Below, piece by piece: positions 9,901 to 19,904 of a stretch of DNA of 64,000 nucleotides (position 1 is the first letter of the stretch; each line of letters begins with the position of its first letter). This stretch comes from Rhodeus uyekii (Eukaryota; Chordata; Actinopteri; Cypriniformes; Acheilognathidae), in contig JAWRVZ010000042.1 in assembly GCA_037043235.1 (NCBI GenBank), positions 1,315,001 through 1,379,000 on the forward strand. The letters are read 5' to 3'. The position numbers were made by a program, and so were the translations under genes. The notes under the pieces were generated by a model. It made no database searches and was not told the DNA's origin. It saw only the letters and a list, made by a program, of their open reading frames with translations.

Positions 9901-12385
9901 CTGTGCGTCCGTCCATCCATCCATTGATCTATCATCTGTGCGTCCGTCCATCCATCTTCCATCGATCTATCATCTGTGCATCTGTCCGTCCATCCATCGA
10001 TCTATCATCTGTGCATCTGTCCGTCCATCCATCGATCTATCATCTGTGCGTCCGTCCGTCCGACCATCCATCTATCATCTGTGCGTCCGTCCATCCATCG
10101 ATCTATCATCTGTGCGTCCGTCCGTCCATCTTCCATCGATCTATCATCTGTGCATCTGTCCAACCAACCATTGATCTATCATCTGTGCGTCTGTCCAACC
10201 AACCATTGATCTATCATCTGTGCGTCTGTCCAACCAACCATTGATCTATCATCTGTGCGTCTGTCCAACCAACCATTGATCTATCATCTGTGCGTCCGTC
10301 CGTCCATCTTCCATCGATCTATCATCTGTGCATCTGTCCGTCCATCCATCGATCTATCATCTGTACATCTGTCCGTCCATCCATCGATCTATCATCTGTG
10401 CATCTGTCCGTCCATCCATCGATCTATCATCTGTGCGTCCGTCCGTCCATCTTCCATCGATCTATCATCTGTGCGTCCGTCTGTCCATCTTCCATCGATC
10501 TATCATCTGTGCATCTGTCCGTCCGTCCATCTTCCATCGATCTATCATCTGTGCATCTGTCCGTCCGTCCATCCATCGATCTATCATCTGTGCATCTGTC
10601 CGTCCGTCCATCCATCGATCTATCATCTGTGCGTCCGTCCGTCCATCCATCGATCTATCATCTGTGCGTCCGTCCGTCCATCCATCGATCTATCATCTGT
10701 GCATCTGTCCGTCCATCCATCGATCTATCATCTGTGCATCTGTCCGTCCATCCATCGATCTATCATCTGTGCATCTGTCCGTCCATCCATCGATCTATCA
10801 TCTGTGCGTCCATCTGTGCATCCATCGATCCATCATCTATGTGTTCGTCCGTCCATCCATCCATCTATCATCTGTGCCTCCGTCCATCCATCCACCCATC
10901 CATCTATCATCTGTGCGTCCATCTGTGCATCCATCGATCCATCATCTGTGCGTCTGTCCATCTTTCCATCAATCTGTGCGTTTGTTCCTCCATCCATCCA
11001 TCCATCTATCTTCTGTGTGTCCGTCCATCCATCCACTGATCTATCATCTGTGGGTCCATCCATCCATCCATCTATCATCTGTGCATCCGTCCATCCATAC
11101 ATCAATCATCTGTGCATCCATCCATCCATTGATCTATCATCTGTGCGTCTGTCCAACCAACCATTGATCTATCATCTCTGCGTCCGTCCATCCATCCATC
11201 CATCCATCTATCATCCGTGCGTCTGTCCGTCCATCTTCCATCCATCTATCATCTGTGCGTCCATCCATCGATCTATCATCTGTGCGTCCGTCTGTCCGTC
11301 CATCTTCCATCGATCCATCATCTGTGCGTCCATCCATCCATCTATCATCTGTGCGTCCATCCATCGTTCTATCATCCGTCCATCCATCCATCCAGCCATC
11401 ATCTGTGCGTCCATCCATCCATCTATCATCTGTGCATTCGTCCATCCATCCATTGTTCTATCATCCATCCATCCGTCCATCAATCCATCGATCTATCATC
11501 TGTGCGTCCGTCCGTCCATCTTCCATCAATCTATCGTCTGTGCGTCCGTCCGTCCATCCATACATCTATCGTCTGTGCGTCCGTCCGTCCACCTTCCATC
11601 GATCTGTCATCTGTGCGTTCTTTCATCCATCCATCCATCTATCCATCCATCTATTATCTGTTAGTCCATCCATCCATGCATCCATCCATCCATTGATCTA
11701 TCATTTGTGCGCCCGCCCATCCATCCATCATCTGTGCATCCATCCGTCCATCTTCCATCGATCTATCATCTGTGCGTCCGTCCGTCCATCTTCCATCGAT
11801 CTATCATCTGTGCGTCCGTCCGTCTATCATCTGTGCGTCCGTCCGTCCATCTTCCATCGATCTATCATCTGTGCGTCCGTCCGTCCATCTTCCATCGATC
11901 TATCATCTGTGCGTCCGTCCGTCCATCTTCCATCTGTGCATCCATCTATCCATCCATCGATCTATCATCTGTGCGTCCGTTCGTCCATCTTCCATCGATC
12001 TATTATCTGTGTGTTTGTTCGTCCATCCATTGATCTATCATCCCTGTGTCCGTCCATCCATTCATCCATCCATCATCGATCTATCATCTGTGCGTCCGTC
12101 CGTCCATCTTCCATCGATCTATCATCTGTGCGTCCATCCATCCGTCCATCCATCCATCTATCATCTGTGCGTCCGTCCATCCATCCATCCATCCAACCAT
12201 CCATCCATCTATCATCTGTGCATTCGTCCTTCCATCCATTGTTCTATCAACTGTCTGTCTATCCATCTATCCATCAATTGTTATATCATTCATCCATCGT
12301 TCAATCATGTGTTCATCCAGCCATTGTTCTATCATCTATCCATCTTTCTATCATCTGTCCATCCATCGTTCTATCACCAGGTACT
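6973..12385 (+). repeat. 5.4-kb minisatellite array derived from (CCAT)n, monomer about 31-39 bp
   Basis: Repeating units combine a core CGATCTATCATCTGTGC with variable runs of GTCC/ATCC and an optional CATCTTC. Most central monomers are 35-39 bp; the edges (6973-7200 and after 10830) are less regular, almost pure CCAT. The plus strand is strongly pyrimidine-biased. Stop trinucleotides are scarce, so several plus frames stay open for up to about 500 codons of Pro/Ser/Ile/His/Leu/Cys repeats. These are artefacts and not proteins. The final monomers (12230-12385) change to GTTCTATCATC, the core of the second array at 13271. Confidence 0.97.
7441..10632 (+). repeat. 1,583-bp segmental tandem duplication inside the satellite
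   Basis: The sequence from about 7441 to 9049 recurs from about 9024 to 10632 at a constant offset of 1,583 bp. Rare monomer variants are shared one for one: GTACATCTATCTATCC at 7728 and 9311, TCATCTTCTACG at 7901 and 9484, and TACATCTG at 8781 and 10364. I saw no difference between the copies by eye. The boundaries are where flanking monomers stop matching. Confidence 0.9.
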
Positions 12386-13270
12386 TTTTGCATACTGTAA
12401 AAAAATTTTTTTCAGAGTTGTAAGCAAAGATGATTCTAGACATACACGAAACATAAACGTCTTTCATTTGTGAATCTTGTAAAAGTAAATCCTACATAAG
12501 ATATGTTCAATGTAGAAACCTGTGAGTTTCAGAAGAGAGTTGCTGTATTGTAGGAGACATCCTTTCTTCTGACTTTTATCTCTTCATGATGTTCACAGGC
12601 CTTGAATATGTGTGATATTCTGCTTTTGGAGTCCTAAAAGCTCGGACCTGCTTGACTAATCAGGTGTAATGGAATGAATTTGAGCCATTAAGAGTCCGTA
12701 TATTCTGTTCTTCAGCGGCTGGCTGTTTGTTTTATAATGACAAACTGCCCTCATTTTCACTCAGAATTATTCCGGCCGACACCGCATTCATATCCCACCG
12801 CTGCTTACTAATGGAGTTCTCTGATCTCCGGTCCAAATTTGAGCTGGCTGAAGCCTTATGTTGAATGACAGAATGGAGGAGTCTGGCGTTATGAATAAGT
12901 TTTGTCAGCCTTTCGGACTTCAGTCGTTGTGGAATTGGCTCAGTAGAGCTGAAAATTGCCTGTGCCCTATGGGACGCACCGAGGACTGATCTCCCAACTT
13001 TTTCCCCCTTTCTATGCTTTGGTTACTGTTTTCCTCTTCTATTTGGATAGAAGGTTGTGTCTGCAGCTCGATAAATATGTGATAAATGTGATAAATGCCA
13101 GTGTGATAAATATCAGCCTCTGACCACAGATGCATATATTTACATAAAGACTGGAAGCACAGCGGCCGCCCGGCCCCGTATAATAGATCAGTGTTCGTCC
13201 AGATTAATGCTCCCTGGAGCCACAATCAGTTCAGCAAAAAACATCCAACCAGTATGAGCCCAAGCAGTGA
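12386..13270. other. Unique spacer between the two satellite arrays
   Basis: This is about 0.9 kb of non-repetitive sequence with no supported gene. A minus-strand open frame at 12920-13225 shows no recognisable domain. Confidence 0.5.
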
Positions 13271-14036
13271 TTGCATTCTATCTATCGTTCTTTATCTGTC
13301 TATCCATCGTTCTATCTGTTCATTCATCTGTTGTTCTATCATCTGTTCATTCATCCGTTGTTCTATCATCTGTTCATTCATCCGTTGTCTATCATCTGTT
13401 CATTCATCCATCCATCCATCCATCCATCGTTCTGTCATCTGTCCATCATCCATTGTTCTATTGTTCTATTATCTGTCCATCCATCTGTTAATCTGTCCAT
13501 TGTTCGTTCTATCATTTGTTAATCCGTCCATCAATCTGTCATCTGTACATACATCCAACCATCGTTCTATCATCTGTTCATCCATCCATTGTTCTATCAT
13601 CTGTTCATCCATTCATCGTTCTGTCATCTGATCATCCATCCATTGTTCTATTATCTGTCCATCCATTCATCGTTCTATCATCTGTTCATCCGTCTATCGA
13701 TCTGTCATCTGAACATGCATCCAACCATCGTTCTATCATCTGTTCATCCATTAATTGTTCTATCATCTGTTCATCCATCCATCGTTCTATCATCTGATCA
13801 TTCATCCATCGTTCTATCATCTGATCATCCATCCATCTTTCTATCATCTGATCATCCATCTATCTTTCTATCATCTGTCCATCCATCCATCTTTCTATCA
13901 TCTGATCATCCATTCATTGTTCTATCATCTGTCCATCCATTCATTGTTCTGTCATCTGATCATCCATCCATCGTTCTATCATTCTGATCTGTCCATCCAT
14001 CCTTCTATCGTTCTATCACCTGTCCATCCGTCCATA
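13271..14036 (+). repeat. Second minisatellite array, monomer about 31 bp
   Basis: Units read roughly CGTTCTATCATCTGTTCATC followed by CATCCATT. They share CTATCATCTGT with the larger upstream array but have GTTC in place of CGATC. This is clearly the same satellite family in a different monomer state. Confidence 0.93.
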
Positions 14037-14956
14037 TGTTGTAAGTCACAGGTAAAAGCTTTCTTCCACTTTGCAAATTAAGGTGTTTATAAATGTATAT
14101 CTATATTTATCAGAATAGCTGCTTATCTCATGTCTATCCCTTCCTTTTTTATTTTATTTCTATTATATTTACTTGATTCATACATTTTCTGAAGATAATC
14201 TTAAAGTTTGTTTCCCTGGTGAAGTGGTTGATGTGGTTGCTAGGGTGTTGCTAGGCGGTTTCTGACAGAAAAAAATGGCACGATTTGTAACTGTCTTTCA
14301 TTGTAACTTTATGGATTTTTTTTCCGTCTTTATTATCGGGAAAAAGCATTATTCCATTGACAGAAAACCTGTTTATCTGCATCTCAGTTCAGGATGAATG
14401 AAAAAAGAATCTCATTAATTACTGTTCATATAATATTTGCTTCCCTAAATCTGGTTTCGTCTCAGACTGAAACTGGACCCCCTGTGGCCTCAGTCTGCAT
14501 TATGTTATTACGGTCAGTGTAATCGTACCATTAGCGTCCAGAAATCTCCAGTGATGTTGACACACGGCACAAGAGTACAGGACCGGTGTCTTGTCTCTGC
14601 TATATTGACTGCGGCGGTCCCTGATTAGATAGTGGCATGAGATTTCAGTCTAAATGGATGAATGGCTCCTCAATGCGATTTTAATGATGTAGTTCTTCTG
14701 GTGCAGAGATTGTCTTTCCTGTGCAGCTGACGGTGTGTACAGAGTGAAACGGGTTATGGATCAGGAGACTTGAATGAAGTTAAAATATGTTGTCTTTTTA
14801 TGATGTTTCAGGAAAAATGAGATATACTGTAATATTATGGAGTTATAAAACAAACGTGGATAGCAGCTCAAATAATTTTCAGCACAGTTTGAGACATTGT
14901 TGAGATCTCTTTTGCAAGTTCAGCAAAAGACTCCATGTGCTCTCGGCGTAATGTAG
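14037..14956. other. Non-coding; no gene seen
   Basis: This is intron-like sequence. A short GGTTGCTAGGGTGTTGCTAG motif near 14236-14256 resembles a dispersed fish repeat. Nothing else was recognised. Confidence 0.4.
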
Positions 14957-15436
14957 AAACAGTAATACCTTGAGATATGAGCAGAGTCCAGTCCAGGACC
15001 GACCGTAACTCAAGGTGCTTGTTTTTTCCCATAAGAAATAACAGAAAGAAAAAATGTATCCGTTCCTCCGTCCCTCTAAAAAACTCCCTTATTAGAGCTA
15101 ATAACAATGGAAAAAGTATGTTTTTAATAGCTATAGAGACATAAACACACAGATTATTAGTATTTATTACTAATAATTTATTAGTCAGATTTATTATTAT
15201 TAGTATGATTAGTATTTAAGGATTCCTGTGATATAGAATAAAATATGGTTTACGATACAGTAAACCAGTGGTTCTCAAATAGTGGGGTGCGGAGCGATGC
15301 CAGGGGGGGGAAGCATGTGACCCTGGGGAACATGTTTTTTTTTTGCCAGGGAGTAGGTTTTCTTGCACTGAATAAGAGCAGCAGATATGAAGTTCAGATA
15401 ACAATCCCTTCATCATTTGAGGTGTGGCATGGGATG

Positions 15437-15534
15437 AAGCGCATCCCAGCTTCATACTTCTCGATAATCTCCCTTTTCGACTCAATGAAAAGCACCCTCT
15501 TCTTCCCTTTGACTTCAGCGACAATCTTCACATC
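15437..15534 (-). pseudogene. CENP-B/Tigger-type helix-turn-helix fragment of a transposase
   Basis: The minus-strand translation contains a stretch with KKRVLFIESKREIIEKYEAG. This resembles the N-terminal DNA-binding helix-turn-helix of Tigger/jerky-type transposases, which carry a K-x-EII-x-x-Y-E-x-G pattern. The frame ends soon after and no DDE catalytic domain follows. Whether it belongs to the same element as the neighbouring inverted repeat is unresolved. Confidence 0.5.
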
Positions 15535-15624
15535 AATGGTTACTGATTAGAAAAAAGTTTATGCTAACAGTAGAGGCTGGTGGGAGCGATGCTGACCAAT
15601 AGGAGAGCAGGATTGTAAAAAGTG

Positions 15625-16095
15625 TTCCCCTTCTTACATGGACTATTCCAGCCATCCCTGTCATTCAGTGCGAAATGGACTATTCCCATCTTTCCCTCTG
15701 AGTTCAGGAAGTGTCGTGACAGAAGAGAGTTGATGGATGATTAAGGTAAAAGAGATCGGCTGAAGATTGTATATAGTTTATTGAGTGAAATGCAGGGAAT
15801 TAGTGCCAATCGTTGAGGTTTTATCGATCTATGCACCTTTAATAAATACCAGTTTTGGATCATTCCCTGAGTGAGACATCATTGTTCTGACCAGACAAAC
15901 TGTAGTCTTCATCCAACCCGAACCAAAATCAGCGCAAATATCAAAACAAAACTCGGAAATCGTCGCCTCGCCGAGATTTCGTTTTTCGCATCTCGATCAT
16001 TTTGTTGTAACTCGGGCAGGAAAAAACCCGAAATCTTTTATTGTATGTCGAACTTTTCGTACGTAGAGCGTTTCGTAAGTCGGGGTTCTACTGTA
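15625..16095 (-). repeat. Dispersed DNA element, copy A (inverted relative to copy B)
   Basis: This ends at 16088-16095 with the complement of TACAGTAGAACCCCGACTTA, a Tigger/Tc1-like terminus followed by TA. Its body matches copy B at 17080-17472 in reverse. It contains about 80 bp near 15960-16045 that copy B lacks. Confidence 0.75.
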
Positions 16096-17079
16096 TTATA
16101 AACTATAGGTAGGTAACTAAGGTAACTATAAACTTCACTCTATTCGTCTCCCATTTTACCGGACACTCTATCACGTATTTCAGAAGAAGTTACTGAATTG
16201 ACGTGTTGTAAATCAGACAGATCAGATTCTCTGAACTGCTGTGCAAACTAACACAGCGCTTCACAGATCAACGAACATGATCATTATAAAAATTAAGCCA
16301 CAAAACACATTCACTTCCACATATCTGAGAATCTGAATATCAGGTAGTTGATGACAGAGCCAAGAAGTTAGTGACTATTTTTAATAAAAAAGAAAAAACT
16401 AAATAAATCAGATACATCGTACAAATACACCACTTTTTGTGACTGCAGTATGTCACGTGACAGGCAGGACGCGTCGCCATGGAAACAATAAGGCGAAAGT
16501 TCCAAACTGGGGGGAGGGGGGGGGGGCGCGCGAAATGTTTACCTCTTTCTAGGGGGGCGCGACAGAAAATAATTGAGAAGCACTGCAGTAAACGATAGAC
16601 GAGGCAGACAATACAGTAGCGTCTAATGGCGGCATGTACGGAAGAGAACTTACTTAGAGAACGCAAACATTATACGGAAGACTCGCGGGAGATGTGTACG
16701 ACTAATGCTGCAAATCTATGCCAAAAAGAAACGAGCGCAAAACTGATGTTTGGGTGCGTGGAAATGACATCCGAGAGCAGATAACAGATCTACACGCGAA
16801 AAAACAGGAGCCCGCAAGCTAATTTTAATCTCTTGCGTGCATGACATATCATCTGCACGCAATATACACGCGTGGCTTTCTCTAGACTGCTGTTTTTGCT
16901 TGCGCAAACACTTTAATTTTAGTCGAAGAATGTGAAGTGAACAAGTGAGGCTGCATGGGCTCCGAGTGCTCGACCACCTACCGTCGGTGTCTGTAAGCTG
17001 CTCGTATCTCAAATATTTACTTGTATCTCAAAGCAAACAATTGCTCGAAGGCTTGCTCGTATCCCGGAATGCTTCTATA

Positions 17080-17472
17080 TACAGTAGAACCCCGACTTAC
17101 GAAACGCTCTACGTACGAAAAGTTTCCGAGTTTTGTTTTGATATTCACGCTGATTTTGGTTCGGGTTGGATGAAGACTACAGTTTGTACGGTCAGAACAA
17201 TGATGTCTCACTCAGGGAATGATCCAAAACTGGTATTTATTAAAGGTGCATAGATCGATAAAACCTCAACGATTGGCACTAATTCCCTGTATTTCACTCA
17301 ATAAACTATATACAATCTTCAGCCGATCTCTTTTACCTTAATCATCCATCAACTCTCTTCTGTCACGACACTTCCTGAACTCAGAGGGAAGTTTGGAATA
17401 GTCCATTTCGCACTGAATGAGAGGGTTGGCTGGAATAGTCCATGTAAGAAGGGGAACACTTTTTTCACTGTA
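17080..17472 (+). mobile_element. Dispersed DNA element, copy B, inserted at a TA
   Basis: This starts with TA CAGTAGAACCCCGACTTACG at 17080 and ends near 17470 with CACTG TA, so a TA lies on both sides. The body is the inverse of copy A. Only the outermost few bases of the two ends pair, so the terminal inverted repeats are weak. It seems to have inserted into the right end of the Tigger-like remnant. Confidence 0.6.
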
Positions 17473-18516
17473 CTGTCTAGGAGAAACAAATGCGATATGA
17501 GATCATTAATGTGATTTCTTTCTTGTTTTTTTCTCATTCTTTCCTATAGGTCTGTGAAATATGTTTATACCCTCTTATGGATATCTGGGATAGATGGACA
17601 CGGTTATATTCGAGTGAACTCACAGCGTGTGTGTGTAGCAGGTGTTTGTGTACAAATACAGACTGGCTGAAAGGTTAATGAGAAACTGAGGAGAGGCTCT
17701 TTGAACTCAAACCTACGAAAACAGACGGATTCCACACAAGCTAGTTTGAAACATTTAGAAGTATTAAATGAATGTGCAAGTGTTTATAGTCAGCTCTGAG
17801 TGTTTGTGCTTTAAAACAGATGCTTGATTATGTGTGACAGGCCTCGGTATGGTTTACGACGTCTTCCATCTGCCGCTGTCACTCTGTACTTTTAGTGTAT
17901 GACAGCAAGCTGACAAACATGCTTAACGTCTCTGAATCATCCAGGAGTGGGATGCTCTCAAACGCTTCATTCTGACACGGCGTAACTCTAACCTGAAGCC
18001 ATCGAGTTTGACCATCAGAGCATCAGTCCTGCTGTGCAAGTGAGCAAAAGCTCAGGCTGTGGTGTTCACGTATATTAGGGGTGGGAGACAAAAATACTCT
18101 CCAATACATCGCAATTCTCTCCTCAACCATTCTGAACATCATTCATCAGTAATAATTGCACAGCAATCATGCTAAGAGAAAGAGAAAAATCCCTCACCGC
18201 CATTGTCTGGAAAATGTTCAGATACTTAAAGCACTTTTTTATTCCTGGTAATGTGTTTCTTTGTTCCCCTTTATTACTTTATAGTTGCTGTTTATTTAAT
18301 AATTCTTAACATTCTTATATGCCATAAACCAAATTACCCAGCTATGAGTTTGTAGTATAATAAAGTATGTAAGTAGTTTAATAAAAATGCAAAAATTGTA
18401 CATTCTAAGTCGGTAAACTCATTCATTTATAAGAATCATATTGTGAGTTGCCAGTCTGTATGCATGGCAAACTGCATGTCTATAGAGTATGTTTTGCTCC
18501 ATATGCTGAGTGTGTG

Positions 18517-18548
<32 letters not shown>

Positions 18549-18561
18549 AGTGTGTGAGTGA

Positions 18562-18592
<31 letters not shown>

Positions 18593-19904
18593 TATTATGG
18601 TCTCATGGACAGGTTAACACAGTGCTGGGTTGTGGCATGAGGTCTCAGCTGTGAGTGTTGGCAGATGGAGATGGTGCTCAGCAGGGGTCTGCGGACGCTG
18701 GAACATCCCATTACGGACACACGGAAACATCTGGCGGTCTGGATATCAGCTCAGAACATCTGATGCGATATTAACACACATGCACATGCGATTTTTGTTA
18801 TTGCTGCTTTCATTACAAAAAATTATTTGAGCTATTAGTCATAATTTAAAGTTCTGCATGCTTGTTTGCTATAGATCTTGTTTCTGGAAGTATTCTTTCC
18901 ATTAGTTGTTTTAATTTTTTTGTTAAAACCGTCATCTGTTATGAACCAAACCAACTAGCTCCGAGGTGAATCACAACATTATAAACTTATTCGAAGCAAA
19001 AAAGTATTTGAAAATCAGACAAAAATGAAAAGCAATCAAATTAAAAATAATGGTGAAATATAAAACAATTTAACGTTGTATCTATAGAAACTGTATATTT
19101 TTTGTTTATTGCAAAAGTCTTTTTTTACAGACTTTTTTTTTTACAAACTTTTTTTTTTACAGCATAGATGTGAGGATGATCCAGACCAAGAGTGATAACA
19201 GTGAACCAAAGTGTAAGTATTTTTTCAAACAACAGGTGAGTATATTGACAGTTTTATGGCAGATGATGCAGGACAATTACAATGCTATATTTTCAGGGAA
19301 CAAGGAGTCAAACACAGAGCATCAGATGAAGACATGGATCGCTGAGAATAAACAAAGGAGTATATGCTGGAGATTGCTGGAGACTGGGAATTATCACACT
19401 GAGATCATGGGAGGTAAATGCAATCAGCAACTGAGTCTGTATTAAAAGGGAGGCCAGACGCTGACCGATTGGTACAGGGATGTGATTTTTCCATATTTAC
19501 ATGGATTTCCGTATTTTCCAATCTTAAACTATGAATGCTTTCACACTGCGGTCTGATTCTGAACGGGATTGTTCCTGTGCCCCCCCCCCCCCCCCCTTTT
19601 TTTTTACATCATCACAAACGTGCACGCCCGTATGATAGAAAACAAAATGCGCTCAATATATTGTAATTTTTTTTAATGAATTTTAGTACTATTATGCAGA
19701 GCAGAGTAAACGACTCTTGGGTTTACTGTGTGTGTTTTGCATAAGGTTGCTTTCTGCAGCTCGCAAACGGATTTGCTGCCCTGATTGCACTCACTATGCG
19801 TGATTACACTGCAGGATCGCTCTCACTCGTATCCAAGGTATATCATCAACACCCCTTAAATGTGCTTTATTGAACTAAATATATAGTCATCGGCAAAAAA
19901 AATT
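17473..19904. other. Non-coding; microsatellites only
   Basis: No supported gene. There is a TG-rich tract at 18510-18594 and a homopolymer junction of about 18 C then 9 T at 19580-19606. A plus-strand 91-codon open frame at 19170-19445 has no recognisable domain and is not called. Confidence 0.45.
18510..18594 (+). repeat. (TG)n microsatellite with interruptions
   Basis: An alternating TG run is broken by TTTG and GAGTGAG variants. Confidence 0.95.

Larger units (their letters stand above)
15266..16585. mobile_element. hAT-type element with perfect 8-bp target-site duplication
   Basis: The termini are CAGTGGTTCTCAA at the left and TTGAGAAGCACTG at the right, the typical hAT inverted ends. 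Identical CAGTAAAC octamers flank it at 15258-15265 and 16586-16593. It is 1,320 bp long and contains GC-rich subterminal blocks (poly-G near 15303 and 16510) but no recognisable hAT transposase. It carries other transposon pieces inside it (15437-15534 and 15625-16095). Confidence 0.85.
14957..17079. mobile_element. Tigger/pogo-like DNA transposon remnant, interrupted
   Basis: The left end carries CAGTAATACCTTGAGATATG followed by CTCAAGGTGCTTG and CCCATAAGAAATAA. The right part (16990-17070) carries repeated CTCGTATCTCAAA and GGCTTGCTCGTAT words, which I know from the opposite end of such elements. No intact transposase remains. A hAT element splits it at 15266-16585, and another element starting CAGTAGAACC cuts its right end at a TA. 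Confidence 0.55.

Noticed and set aside
7387..11483. Minus-strand open frames rich in Asp, Met, Arg and Trp
   Set aside because: They are the antisense of the same satellite array.
7045..12473. Long plus-strand open frames (up to about 514 codons) rich in Pro, Ser, Ile, His and Cys
   Set aside because: They are translations of the CCAT-type satellite in several frames at once. Open length comes from the scarcity of stop trinucleotides in the monomer; there is no domain, signal or codon structure.
6973..14036. CRISPR-like regular repeat with spacers
   Set aside because: The units are variants of one tandem monomer without unique spacers, and the host is a vertebrate.
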